This document shows positions 49,933 through 62,067 of a stretch of DNA of 64,000 bases, piece by piece. The DNA comes from Anisakis pegreffii. Taxonomy: Eukaryota; Nematoda; Chromadorea; Rhabditida; Anisakidae. The number at the start of each line of letters is the position of its first letter. The stretch's first letter is position 1. The stretch covers positions 26,163-90,162 of the forward strand of contig JAPYMA010001875.1 of NCBI GenBank assembly GCA_035041965.1. Reading direction: 5' to 3'. The notes under the pieces are model-generated. The model was not told the origin of the DNA, searched no databases, and saw only the letters and a program-made list of their open reading frames with translations. Made by a program: the position numbers and the translations under genes.

Positions 49933-52900
49933 CTGTAATCAATAATGTGTCATACTTTAACATCAGAGACTAATTAATAGTCGTCTTCTCAGTTGATTCG
50001 GTGAAATTTGAGCATTACTTTGAAATGGAAAATGTGAACGAAGCTTGAACTAGGGATGATGGCCTTAAGATGATGAACATTCCTTTCGGTTTGCACTTTT
50101 CGAAGGTTCATTGCAGTTTCGTTTCGTCATATGTTAAACTAGATGCTCGTTTAGGCGTTCGCTGTATTACGGCGTAATTCGTTGAGATTATTTTGCACTC
50201 ATTGATACTCAATCTAGGCATAAACCGCAGCACCCACCTGGTTGGACTAATCTTAGTGCCCTGCTTAGCGTTATAATGATGTGCCTCGGGTTTTGCCGAG
50301 CCAGCTGGATAGATTCGTATCGGTGGTTCGTTCGGAGTGCCATCTTCACTCACAAATGCGGCCAATCGTTTGCTGTGGAAACACTGCGCACAAGTCGGAA
50401 TCAACAAACTCAGCGCCAACACCACAGCACCTCCGGCGAATACGCACAGTCCTTAACTCATTAACTCAACCATCATAACTTCTGCCACTCAACTTCTATC
50501 ATTTTGAATCGAATGTTATGCCTTAGTTTATGCTTGATTACTCTGAAGCATAAGTTATCATTAGATTCAAGTAAAAGAGCGCAATTTAGTAGCGAAACTG
50601 CACAAGTCGTATGACTTGATCGCTCTCAAGATCATTCGAACGGATGAAATTCTCAGCTGATGCGATCTACTTCAATCAACTCACCAATCATTTTCCATTG
50701 CCGCATAGGATCTTGCAGAATTTCAGCCAATTTATCAGGTGGAACATAGAAACTTCCATCCTCATCCTGGAAACGCTTTCATTAAATCTAAACGAACGAG
50801 CATCTGTGAATTACAAAATGTATGAGCATTTACGAGCTGAAACTCATTCTAATCAAGGATAATGTAATGCCATTATATGGCTTTTAAAGCCACTTTAAGA
50901 GGCTCCATTCTCTCTGAACACAATCGATCCTTGTTCTCTCATATTGTTCAAGTCGACGTAACGAAATTGACTTGATACAATGAAGTGAGTGAGCAAATGC
51001 ACTCAGCTCATGTACATCATTATTTAGCGATTGTTCTTTAGGATGTTAATAAGGGTTCGCTATTGCCAGAAAAGACCTAAAATCAATCCCCAATAGGCAA
51101 TGCAAGGTTATTATCGAGACTAATAGAACAATTTTCGGTTGTTTACTGTGCAAAACTGTTTTCATGTATTCCAAGAAGTAGAGAATGGATAACGACAATT
51201 AAAGGCTGATGAAGTATGAACAATGAGGGAGCATGCTGAAGGTAAAGTAGATGTAGTAATCAATGTTTTGAGTCATTACATAAATATTTTCACGGAACTG
51301 AATAAAATGGTTCGATTGAATGCATATTTCTGCGATTGATTGCTTTCGAAAATTGGCCTAACAGTTAAATAAAAGTGATGCGGAATTGAGGCGGATGAAG
51401 TGAACTGCTAAGCAGAGTGACCGTAGTGGGTGTGAGAAGCTGTGTGAAAAACGGTTGTGTCACCTGATAAATAGCGATTTTGACGATTGACTCCTCGACA
51501 CCTTCACGTGGCCATGTATAGCCGACAACAATGGCTACCGCGCCACCAATAAGCAGCAGAAGACCAAATACGGTCAAAACTCGACAGATGTATAATCCGG
51601 TGCGTTGAGCTGGAGGTGGCGGAAGTAAATACCTCAAAATCAGTAACTTATCAATAAACCAACATTCGAAATTTTTTTATTTCAGCATTTTTCTTCATTA
51701 GCAAGTCTAGTTGGTTGAAAAGAATTACAGACTCTGGTAGAGATTCGAACTGGAATTTCGAATAAATTTATAACTCATGAAATTGAAACTCTCATCTGAC
51801 GACGATATGTATATACTTCTTAAACCAATGGGCATCCCCTATAACACGGCATAAGTTGGACGAGAAATTCTGATGTTGTTGAAAAGATTTGAAAGAACGA
51901 GTTGCTTGAATGTGACTCGTGCAATATTCCTAGTTATTGTGAGTCTGATCGTCGAAATCGAAGTACGAAGAAATTTTAATGAAGTTGTGTTTGAAGCGGT
52001 TGAAATTTTCGTCGAATAAAATGAGTGTTGTTGTCAAACGAAAAGGTTATGAAAATGTCATTTTGCTGAGAAGATCTGAGTGTAGTAGTCGCTTGAATAC
52101 GAAATATGTATTGCTCTTGTCGTTAGATAAAATTACTGCGATCATAAAGCACAAAACGAAGATTTCATTTGAATTAACATTTGAATTAACGGAGATTTGA
52201 ATTTGTATTCCTCGTCAGCTGGTATCATATGTATGTATTCCTCGTGTGTATTGCTCCTGTTAGCTGAGCATAAAAAACATAAACAAAACTTAAAAAAACA
52301 TTTGAAAACATAAATATTTTCGGCAAATTCCATGCTACGCTTCATAATATCAATATAAGAACTACCAACTTGTTAAGAGAATTCGAGGCCACATTCCGTT
52401 TCATTGTGACACATACTATATGATGGTGGTAAAAGAACTAGTAGTTGGGCGGATTGAAATGAAGGTAAGCGATTCTTAATGGAAACAAAAGGACGATTCG
52501 ATTACATTTTCAGTTGTTCTGAACGAAAATGCTTCATGTGGAAGAATGAAATTTGCAATTTGTGCGGCGCATTCGCAAGCAGCAAAACGAATTATCAGAT
52601 GCGCTCACTAACCATGCACCAGCAGATTCGATATCTTCAACTGTTGGCGATTGATAGAATTGGTGAAGATACGATCGTATGCCGAAACCTCGTGGTGGTG
52701 CAGTTACTGCATCGACGAGAGCGGTCGGTTTCGTTGACCCTAAATTTTGTTACTCATCATTTCGCGCACTAAACGAGTTCCAATAAACACAAAACAATTT
52801 TCATTCAAATTCAATTCATCTCAATTCCATTACACTGAATTTTCTTGCAAAAAACATTATGGTTCGTGAAATTGCTTCGTAATTTATATTATTCTGTCTA

Positions 52901-54793
52901 TAGTTTGGCGTAGCCAGCTCTTATATTGATGTTGATGAATTTGTGGATTTATACAATCCATGAATTTATCAATACTTTGCTCTTTACATTTAAGATAAGG
53001 TTCTCAACTTGGACGATATGATTTATTTTAGGCAAAAACGGTATGCGAATGGGGGTGGCGGAAAGGAGAAGAGTTTGTGTGTGAGCGAATTTCAAGTCGA
53101 ATAGATGATTTTGGGCTTCACGAGCTAGCACTCATTAACACAGTGAAACATTGGACACGACCTTTGAATAAAATATTTTCGGTTGAATTTTTCTATGGGA
53201 TGCTTCTCAACAAATGCGAAATATTTGTTATTGCTACATACAAAATCAATGACGATTAATTTCCTTGCCTTGCTGCGATGCCCATATTTAAAGTCAGATT
53301 ATTGGTATTACTGTGTTTGCCTTCTAAGCCGTATTCCTGGTTGTTGCTGGAAATTGTTGAGTAGGAAAGATTCACTTCAGTGAAAAAGGCTAAGAATCGC
53401 CGGCATGTTTCAGATTCAGGGAACATAAAAATGACAGCATTCACGGATACTCTACAGACTGGCGGAGAAAATCGAGAAGAACGATGAAATTTTGTGTGTT
53501 ACATAACGCAGTTTGGAAGGTCATCGTCGAAGTGGTGATGAGGTGCTTAAATCTGGCACAAAAATCAATGGAGTGATACGAGTTTATGAGTTTTGGATGG
53601 AACAAAGTGCATTTTAAATCGTCATCGTTCTACAGTAAAATGTGTGATTAAAACGGGAGCAGAATTGAAAATAAACTGAATAAATGACGATAAGATTGCG
53701 CCTTTGCAGCATTATCTCCCTCGGGCATTCTTTTAAGATACTCATCATCTTATGAATAGATCGGCTTGCACATTTAATACGTTTTTGATCTTTTCATGAG
53801 CAAATATTAATAGTTTCGTATTGCTTGCATTTGAACCTATCAATCATATCGCTCATTTATTTGTCTGTTATTCATGTTCGAGTGAATCTCGACTTTCTGC
53901 GAGTCAATATCTTCTTTGAAATATACACGAAATAACATCATCAATCATCCAACAAATTCGAATGTTTATTTTTTACTTTGCTGGTACAACTTTCCTTTAG
54001 CATTCTCGCAATTCCCTTGATTTATTCTTTTCATTCTTACTTCAGACAGAATTATCGATGCAAACCAATTGTTGATTTATTTTCGATGCTATATTTAACC
54101 AAACATATTACTCATGGGTAAGCCGCAAAGGCTTCAAATTATTTCAGTGAGCATGTGATTGATTTGACGTTCCACAATGAACCAAAGAGAAGAACATTTC
54201 AAAAAATTCGTTATCCTCGGTTGAACGAACGAAATGAAATGCTTCATTTTCAGAGTTACTTTCGCTAATTTTGGACGTTATCATTATGATAATGAATAAA
54301 TCTCATCATCCATTCCGTTCGCCACTCGTTTATCATTCTAAGTTTTTCCCCATATTCTATTCGCTCGTAAAATGCAGTAAGTGCACTCAATGCAGCGCAC
54401 TTCTCTCTAACTCACCTCAATCATTCACACAAACTTATTTGCATTCCCTATTACAAACATTTAGCATCCATCTTCCCGCAGCAAATTCAACAAATGTGAA
54501 TTCAGAATTCTCTAAAATTGTGTGCCTTCACTCAGATACGATATGAAATATAATCATTACATCGAAAATAGTTCATTTCTTATATACCTTTCAAATGCAA
54601 ATACGAACAGAGTTCAAAAATTATTATTTGTGGTTAGGAGAAGTTTTGAGACACTGATTGCATCAATCGTTGCCACAACGTTTTCACTGAGCCATCGTTT
54701 AGCAGCGCGGAATGGTATGATCAACAAACCTGAGTTAGCGGTAGGTGAGAGCTTCTCCTTCTTAGCCGTGCCACCTTTGCCAAATATAGTCAT
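49806..54793 (-). CDS. Neurensin-like two-pass vesicle membrane protein, 6 exons, 260 aa
   Basis: Minus-strand exons are 54793-54730, 52739-52613, 51632-51464, 50766-50685, 50451-50238 and 49932-49806, a total of 783 nt with all phases matching. Residues 40-51 read FGIRSYLHQFYQ, the signature that precedes the first membrane helix in vertebrate neurensins. Membrane segment 1 lies at about 79-101 and ends VVGYTWP, equivalent to the conserved G-Y/F-x-x-P after helix 1. A loop of about 45 residues follows, then segment 2 at about 147-167 and a polar tail. Known neurensins are two-pass proteins of neuronal small vesicles implicated in neurite extension. Function here is inferred from family. The ATG at 54793 is the first in the open exon; a TTTACAG acceptor 49 nt upstream could be a spliced-leader site or join an unseen 5' exon. 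Confidence 0.88.
50238..50451 (-). CDS. Exon 5 of neurensin-like gene (membrane segment 2)
   Basis: The acceptor is the atypical AGTTAAG and the donor ACCAG|GTGGGT; phases are 1-2. It encodes LCVFAGGAVVLALSLLIPTC followed by a cytosolic region with FHSKRLAAFVSEDG and NEPPIRIYPAG. An in-frame TAA lies directly upstream, so the acceptor must be at or very near this AAG. Confidence 0.85.
50685..50766 (-). CDS. Exon 4 of neurensin-like gene (inter-helix loop)
   Basis: The acceptor is TTTCCAG and the donor GATTG|GTGAGT; phases are 0-1. It encodes DEDGSFYVPPDKLAEILQDP and then MRQWKMI. It is a short exon, recognised because exon 3 (phase 0) and exon 5 (phase 1) cannot join directly and the family has a loop of this length. 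Confidence 0.87.
50767..51463 (-). other. Intron 3 of neurensin-like gene
   Basis: 0.7 kb between membrane exon 1 and the loop exon; nothing else identified. Confidence 0.75.
51464..51632 (-). CDS. Exon 3 of neurensin-like gene (membrane segment 1)
   Basis: The acceptor is the unusual TTTTGAG, required because the split TG|G codon gives Trp 64 and keeps frame. The donor is ATCAG|GTGACA in phase 0. It encodes YLLPPPPAQRTGLY, the hydrophobic helix, and VVGYTWPREGVEESIVKIAI. Confidence 0.9.
51633..52612 (-). other. Intron 2 of neurensin-like gene
   Basis: 1.0 kb, AT-rich. Contains short direct repeats (TTTGAATTAAC twice near 52170-52191; TGTATTCCTCGT twice near 52204 and 52233). The plus-strand frame at 51979-52200 has no support. 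Confidence 0.7.
52613..52739 (-). CDS. Exon 2 of neurensin-like gene (FGIRSYLHQFYQ motif)
   Basis: The acceptor is ATTTAG and the donor CATG|GTTAGT; phases are 1-2. It encodes STKPTALVDAVTAPPRG, then the family motif FGIRSYLHQFYQ, then SPTVEDIESAGA. The opposite strand carries a longer open frame here, but that one has no family match and no consistent splice sites. Confidence 0.9.
52740..54729 (-). other. Intron 1 of neurensin-like gene
   Basis: 2.0 kb. Open frames on both strands (52949-53444 and 54271-54546) lack motifs and splice logic. No exon is required here, because exons 1 and 2 join directly in phase 1. Confidence 0.65.
54730..54793 (-). CDS. Exon 1 of neurensin-like gene
   Basis: From the ATG it encodes MTIFGKGGTAKKEKLSPTAN plus S, ending CTCAG|GTTTGT in phase 1. 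The frame is open upstream to the acceptor at 54843 (RSLYEGHPHTRDRLTK), so the protein may be longer at the N-terminus. Confidence 0.75.
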
Positions 54794-54842
54794 TTTAGTC
54801 AGCCGATCGCGTGTATGTGGATGACCCTCATACAACGAACGA

Positions 54843-54849
54843 CTGTAAA
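54843..54849 (-). promoter_or_regulatory. Candidate 3' splice or spliced-leader acceptor before neurensin-like start
   Basis: TTTACAG on the minus strand lies 49 nt upstream of the chosen ATG. In nematodes such a site close to the first ATG is often where a spliced leader is added. It could equally be an ordinary acceptor with a 5' exon I could not find. Confidence 0.35.
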
Positions 54850-56180
54850 TGAACTGATTCAATTAGTCGAATGAATTGCTTGAAATGATTCGTTCAGACA
54901 CGGACGATGGCGAAAAAATGATAGCAACAACGTTGAAAGATGCGATTTCGATACGAATTTCTTGCAAAAATCGAAATATTTTCATCTCGCTGACTGTTTA
55001 CTACGAATATGCTGATTAAAAAAGAAATTGAAGACCAATTTGAAGAAGAGTTTTTAATTGGAATTCTGCCTGAGGAAGGTTTCTTCTAATGGACCCTGGA
55101 GAGCAGTTGCTTAGGAGCCTTATGCTAATCAGTTGAAGTCAAAATATCAGTTCTAATTGATGCCAATATCTGCTCTCAAAGATAAAGAAGACTGAAACAT
55201 CCAAATCAAAAAATAAATAACCCTGCAGAATGACTGTCAACAGAAAGTAATGCTGCAATATTTCAATTACTGCACCAGTAGAACCTTCAATTTTCATGTT
55301 TTAAGATACTAGCAATCACTACTGCTCAGCTATCTGGCATTCGAGCGAGCGAGTGCACAAATAAGTTTCATTTAAGCAGTGAAATGGCAACCATACGACT
55401 GACGATCAATACAATTTGAGTTTCGGCCGAAAATTGATTCAGCAACAACCACGGCATATCGCGTGAAAATGTGTGAATTGAAGAAGGTATTTTTGACAAT
55501 GAAGTATGCCTCTGAATATCTATTGAAATGATAGAAATTAAGAATTTCAGCCTCAATATGATAACCTTTAACATGTTCATCATAGTGGATTGGATCAAAC
55601 GTAATTAATATCCGTCAGTTTCAGACATCAGGTTTGTCATCCCTAATCGACATTACACCCATTCATCTAGTCATTTAATCTAGAACTGTCTTATAGCTGA
55701 TTTCCTATCATGCGGAAGGTGACTGGCTGGCTGCTCAACAAAGAATAGCGCTACGTTTTGCTCAGTAAACAACAAATCGAATTTGCAATCGACGAAAATG
55801 TCGTCGTCTTCACTTCGCACAAAAATAAACTCACGCCAGACAACGCGTTTTTTCAATTCCAAAAAATATTGCAAAGGACGAATTAATGAAGAACGACGAA
55901 AATGAATGACAAGACATAAATGATTTTACGAGCAAAATTGCGATGGGAATGAAACTAATGAGATATGATCGCAGACATATTCTTTCGAAAATGAATGGCT
56001 AAGAAGTCATCACCCATCCATCAGTCACTGCCCATAGTTTTGAAGATCGTCGTCATATTTTCATGCGAAATAATTATGAAGATAGCATTGTGACTAATGA
56101 CGACTGAAATAATTAGAATAACAATATGATGCACATGGAGCGGCTTGTGACCAGTAATTTGATTAGTGCCCAATAACAAT

Positions 56181-56200
56181 CCCCCCCCCCAAAAAAAAAA
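56181..56200 (+). repeat. Adjoining C10 and A10 homopolymers
   Basis: Ten C are followed directly by ten A. The G-run is on the minus strand. Confidence 0.95.
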
Positions 56201-57901
56201 CACTGCGTATGCAGCGCTGTTTGTCAGCGTTTCTTCTTGAAAATTTGAACGGTTTGAACAATTTCTAGTTGTCTCCAGAAGACGGCAAAATGAATCATAT
56301 TTTAAGTCACTGTCATCAAACTTTACTCTTCAGGCATTTTTGAATTAGGTAAATATGGTCATGGAAGTTCAACATAACAGAACTTTCCTGCTTAGCTGAG
56401 TGCGGCATAACGGAGCTTTGCTAATCGAAGCTACTCGGAATGACCGCGTTCAAAACAGCGATTTGTTCTGAAGAATGATCCATGCTCCCGTATAGCCTCT
56501 GGACGCTTTCTTTAGTTCTTAATGCATTAATCTTACGATGTTAATGAAGCAATATTCCCGCAAACATTATCAGCACGAGTATTGTCATGAAGATCGTCAT
56601 TATTATTTGATGAATCTAGCATTTGCTCATATGAAGAGGAGAAAACAAAGTGTATTTCAATTGCAAACTGAGATAAGGCTCTCGAAGATTGAAGGTAGCA
56701 GATTCTGATGCAGAGAAAATGCAGAAATGAATGTTTACTCAAGCAGAGACGAGACAGGCGTATGCGAAATGGCTGAAATTAATTGCACGAGAGGTTTAAA
56801 GATCCAGATGATGTCCGCCTGCATTAATGGTTGTTTCATGTGGCATCTCAATAGGAAGACTAAACTCTGGAATGACGAGAACGATCGTACGCGAAAGCTC
56901 ATTACTGGAGTGATGCATTAATCGCTTCATAGCATTCAGAATGTGAGATGCTTTGGTGATGTTAGATGTTTTTCGAGGGCATCGAATGAATCTGTTTCAA
57001 ACGAACCAAGACGAAAGAGCCTCAAGACTTCAACGGGAAGGAGGAAATGGAATAAGAATTTCGAAAAAATCCACTGAACTGACTCTACCCGGACTGGATC
57101 ACGTACATTTGGGAATTTTAAAAAAATGAAATTTCAGTAAACTTCACTGTGCAGATAAAATAGCGTTGTTGCTGAAAGAAGGGAAATTGAAATGTTGTGG
57201 AGAATGAAAAGGAAATGTTCGAATGATGAACGAATTCTCAAGTTTGATGGTGAAAGTATTTGGTTTTTTTTTGGTTTCTTGTTCGTCTCGAACAGACTGA
57301 AAGGAGAACACATGCATCATTATATTTCAGTAATTGACGCATTATTTGCAATAAGAATGCCGACATGACTGCTGCATTCGAGTCGAATCGGTGGATTGCA
57401 ATTATGAACATCCTTTTTGTGCCATACAGTAGTCAGTCAAAGTGAGTGACATTTCAGGGAATACGATCACAAATTGGCAGTTGAATTTGCGAAGATGCCA
57501 CGAACGCAGCAACAAAACGCTAAAATTCTTCATTTTGAACCAAAAAACCGTTCTGATATCGAATTCCCAATTTGCATTCTGCGTATTTCTCTGTCCTGGT
57601 TACGTACCACAAACATTACATGCGGTGCATTCGGTGCATGCAGTCTGCGCTTTTGCACAGATCCGCCCGCATTTGAAAGCTTTTCAACAACAGCAAGTCA
57701 TTAATGGCATCTAGTGAGAATAACTAGGGCATGATTATTTCAGAAGTCCATAGCAACTGAATGAGTTAATCGTTCCGCGTTTTTAAGTTGACTCGAAAGA
57801 AGTCCGATAATAAAACTTAGAAACAAAACTGCTCATTAAGGTACTTGCTCATTCAGTGCGTAGTGTCGTAGCGATTAATACAAGGGATCTCAAATACTGT
57901 T

Positions 57902-57999
57902 AGGAAAAAAACCGTAGTCAAACTGCACACTTTCATCGATAGAATGCTTTTGTTCGACATGAAACAACGATGGCTTGGAAAAAAACCTTAGTCAAACTG
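57902..57999 (+). repeat. 24-bp direct repeat pair
   Basis: GGAAAAAAACCGTAGTCAAACTG-like sequence at 57902-57925 recurs with two differences at 57976-57999, 74 bp apart. A weaker relative with GGGGAAAAACCATAGTTTGGC lies near 46311. Confidence 0.8.
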
Positions 58000-59638
58000 A
58001 TTGATGGAACTTTTTGGAATTTTGGACTATTTTATGCTGATGAACTGTGAGCTCAACGAAAATTTATTTCAAATTTGACAATATAAGGACAGTCATTCTT
58101 TATTCGGTTGAAGCGCTCGTTTCAGTGCTAGTGCACTTGAATGGGTGAGGTTGGTCTGAAAATAATGGAAAGTTCAGATTTTTGCTCTTGCAATGAATCT
58201 TGGGATCGTTTCGAATTTGGAAGTTAACTTCAGCAAATTTCACCAGTTATGGCTAGTGATAACTTCATAAGTACAGGAATAAAACCATTCAAAAACCTCT
58301 GAATAAAATCGTATTTACCACTAAGCCAGTAACAGCTGAACGGTTGTAACTAAATAAGACAACGTCGCTTGTGAATTTGAGTTTGGGACCGTTCGGAAAG
58401 TTATCGAATTTGGAAAGGTGATACGATACGATCCTGTTACCTTTGAAATTTTGAGATTCGTTTCAGTTAAAGACTTTCTTGCTTTAGCTTCGCAACAAAT
58501 CAACAAATTGACGCTTGAAGGTTCATAATTTGGTTTCCGTTGACGTAATCTGCACTTCGAAATGGCTGCTTTTGATTGAGACCTTTTGAAGTTATGGCCA
58601 TTTAGGAGTTTTTCGTTGTTGAAGTGATGGAAATGTTTTCAGCGGAAACACTTCATTATTGAACATTCTTGAACGGCTCAACAATTCTAAGGTCACTTTC
58701 AAAAATTTTTCTTCATGAATACTGTTTTTTTCAAGTTATTTTTTAATGTTTTCAAAGAATCACTTGGATTTTGGCAACAAAAATTTCCGAATGTCACAAT
58801 AGACCATTCAAAACTCTGATCATGAATCTTTCAGCTGAGCACTTTTCAAATTTCAACATCGTTTATTTGACCAACCACAGAACTGACTGCAAGCAAAAGT
58901 TCAATCACATTCGAAGTACCGAGCAAATAACGAAAAGATAGACACCTTCGAAACAGTCGAAAATAAAGTGAAAGTAAACGATCACTGGAAGTACGACTGA
59001 GAAAGGTTAAAGCCTCACGGCAGCTCCAATAAAGACGTTTCAATAACACGGATTTACTACTGCTGGTATCCAATGAAATTAGATGAGAATACCGAATCGA
59101 AAGGAAAACGGTGGAAGAGTTAAAAAAAAACATCATCAAGATGTGTAACATCCATCCAACATCAATGTAACTCATACAGCATCAATTAGGTAACGGAATC
59201 GAACGAAATTGGAAATTTGTTCATTGATGCATATATAATAGATTGTTGATTGGTACGAAGTGAATGGATGGAACATAAAAGTATCGAAATGAATGACACT
59301 GTAGTGCGTCGATTTGAGACATTGAATGACTTTAATTTCAATGGATCTGCGATCGGTTTGTGACGAATAATTGGACATATGCATGGATGAATGACATACT
59401 CATAATGAATTCAGATGATCGAAAGCATGAAAGCCGAAACATGAATAATGAAAAGCGCTTCATGCTCACATACATAATACTAATAGAGTATATTATGATT
59501 CTTCTAGCTGAAGTCGTACATTCACGTTAATCTATGATTACGCTATTATTATTACTAGCGATAGTTATTATTTTATGTAGTTTCGCTGAATTTCGTTTCC
59601 AATCTCGGGATCTACATAGTGTCGATGCATTCAACCCA

Positions 59639-59656
59639 CATACACACACACACAAA
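59639..59656 (+). repeat. CA dinucleotide microsatellite
   Basis: A run of CA repeats (ACATACACACACACACAAAC). Confidence 0.9.
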
Positions 59657-60082
59657 CATTTCGCTCATTGAATAATGGTTGTCACACATCAGTTGTCAGC
59701 ATAAATTCTTAGAATCAATGAGCCTAAGAGCAATTTACTAATGGAGGCAACGACCGACATTTCATTCAATAGCTCTATGAGCAAGCTTCAAAACTGGGTT
59801 TCTAACTTCGCTAGCAGCATTCCTTGTTCTCCAGAATCTAACGCTTCTGTTGCTTCTGAGGGCCAAGCACTAGGTTGACGAGATGACAAGAGATGATTCG
59901 ACTTAAGTAATGTGAGGGGAACAAAAACAAAACCTGAGGAAGGTGAATGCTGAACTGGGTTAGCAACTAAGAGCTGGAAACTGGCCTAGTGAATGCAAGG
60001 CTGGTTTGATAAAGAGGCAGAGCGGATGAGTGTAAGTGAAGACTGATTCACTGACTGAATTAAGTCGAATGGTTCTTTAACG

Positions 60083-60268
60083 ATGACAGCAATGAGCACG
60101 CTCGGTGGTGACGCACACGAGCAACGATTGATGATGATGTCGATGGCTTGGGCTATTATGCGAGCAAGCGAGCTTAGCAGCCACCAATTACTAGTAGCTT
60201 GTGCCTATGCAGAGCATATATGCAAACGTATAGAGCCGCATCTCATGGATACACTGATACAGCTTTAA
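60083..60268 (+). other. Met-rich 61-codon open frame, status unknown
   Basis: An ATG-initiated frame (MTAMSTLGGDAHEQRLMMMS and onward) in locally GC-richer DNA, ending LMDTLIQL and TAA. The composition looks protein-like (AWAIMRASELSSHQLLVACA), with two His/Cys-containing helical-looking stretches. No family match and no splice evidence; possibly chance. Confidence 0.2.
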
Positions 60269-62067
60269 GTATACGTACGCATATACAAATTATACTTATA
60301 GCTAGCTTATATGGACACACAACCTTCAAACACTCCAATTGCATGAAAACAAAAACGCATGATGACATCATGATGAACAAACGACTTTATTATTTCCTTT
60401 ATGAATTCATTGATCCACACATGTAAATTCTTCCAAACATTATTTAAGCATCAGCACTGAAGATGTGATCATCTAAAAAGTAGGCATTATAAGAGGAACG
60501 TGCACCAGAATCACTTCTGTAAACCTGGAAGCCTGAATTATTTCCGCTCATCTGTCCTTTTCTCACATATTTCTTCATCTGACCACGTTCTATCTCCCTG
60601 CGAAACACCTCCGTATTCTATACCATTAACATGACAACCTTTTGCCTCGACATCCATCATACGCTGATCGTTACTAATCGTAAGAATGCTTCCTGACAAT
60701 ATGATCTAGATTTCTCTTCCATTTATTTGTATAGTTGTGATAAGATGATATTTCACACTATTCCCTGGATTAATGCGGCTGACTGGGCTACTTTTATGAC
60801 ATCATCCATACGATAAGAATTAATCAGCTAAGTCTCTTGTTAACGTCAACGATCACTTGGAATCCATAGAAACATATAGTAATGAAACGTGTAGGTCGGC
60901 TTATGGATACATTCGTCATAGACATTTGATTACGATTCGAAGTGAACATCACAGCACATTTACATTCCCTATTCGCACTTTAAAATGAATCTCTTATGAT
61001 CTGGGTATGTCAAAGAATCTTGACAATCCGAATCAGAAGTAAATTGTCGAATGAGATTCATTCTGGTGGTCAGAACGTTCAGTTCATTCGATATCTGCTC
61101 GCATAATTGAGCAATTGTAAACAGACGACACCTATGAAATATCGAGCAATCTCCATCAATAGATGCTACATTGGAGTTAGCCTCAAGTTGACTAATGCTC
61201 ATCAGAGTCGAGATTGAATTGATTATCAAGCTTGTATTCGCTCACCAAAACATTATTCACTGCATCAGATGAGTTGGCCTACAGTTGCAGAGCTAAGGTG
61301 AATAAGTATTCCATCATAGACTCAACCTAACTATTCATCAAAAAAACCTCATTAAATGAATTGAAGAGAACGATTGTAATGCTCAGCAACATGACATAAT
61401 CAATACACTAGGGCACTCTTCAGGTCACCAATGAACGAACAGATTTTCCGATGACTGGGTGGTGGTAGCATTCATCAGCTGTTTCAAAACTAATCATGCG
61501 TATAGACAGGCAGGCGACACACACCCATTAAGCATTCATTCGTTTTTCACATGACCATGTGCATGCATTTCACTGAACTACCAACATTCTCCGCATACAA
61601 TCATGGCATTTCGACAAAATTCATTAAATTTCAGTCGTTATTTCCGTTAAATCCGAATGATATCGAAATATTTCATTATAGAGAGCATGCACGATCGAAA
61701 GTAAAACAGTAGATCGTAAATGTTGACTTTAAAAAGTTTTCATACACTGAAAAGCGAAATGTTGAAGTGAAACGGAAAAGCTGCGAAAATGAAAGTAGGA
61801 AAAATTTATTTAAAAAATATTTTGACTATGAAACAATACCGAATTGATCAACAACGTTCTCATGAAATAACGATCCGAAAGTGATGAAAAAACCAAAGTG
61901 ACCAAAATGATTGAAAGCAGTTTCCCGAAATTCGCTTCCCCCCCCTCAAGCATCAGATCGGTTTTGAATGTAAGTGAAGTGTTACAATTAGTTGGCATAT
62001 TGTGTAATGGAAATTGTGCATTTAAATAATTTGTTGAATTGTTTCATTTTAAATTCACTTATCCGGG

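Larger units (their letters stand above)
54850..62059. other. Gene-poor region upstream of neurensin-like gene
   Basis: No exon supported. It probably includes promoter sequence of the minus-strand gene near 54.9 kb. It holds the C10A10 tract at 56181-56200, a 24-bp direct repeat at 57.9 kb, a CA run at 59.64 kb and a short Met-rich open frame at 60083-60268. The segment 57.9-58.8 kb reads like diverged interspersed-repeat DNA, with recurrent AGTTATGGC and GAATTTGGAA phrases, but I cannot delimit an element. Confidence 0.45.

Noticed and set aside
51730..51760. GTTCGAATC on the minus strand resembling a tRNA T-loop
   Set aside because: The T-stem does not pair and it lies within the neurensin-like intron; no cloverleaf.
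52479..52772. 97-codon plus-strand frame with CxxC- and His-containing sequence resembling a zinc finger
   Set aside because: It is the antisense shadow of neurensin-like exon 2. The minus strand gives the family motif and phase-matched splice sites, and the plus strand has neither.
55680..55874. 64-codon minus-strand frame considered as the missing 5' exon of the neurensin-like gene
   Set aside because: A GTGAGT donor gives the right phase only in a different frame, whose upstream reading is not protein-like and has no clear start.
58846..59175. 109-codon minus-strand frame upstream of the neurensin-like gene
   Set aside because: Leu/Ser-rich with no motif, and no phase-2 donor linking it to the exon at 54842.
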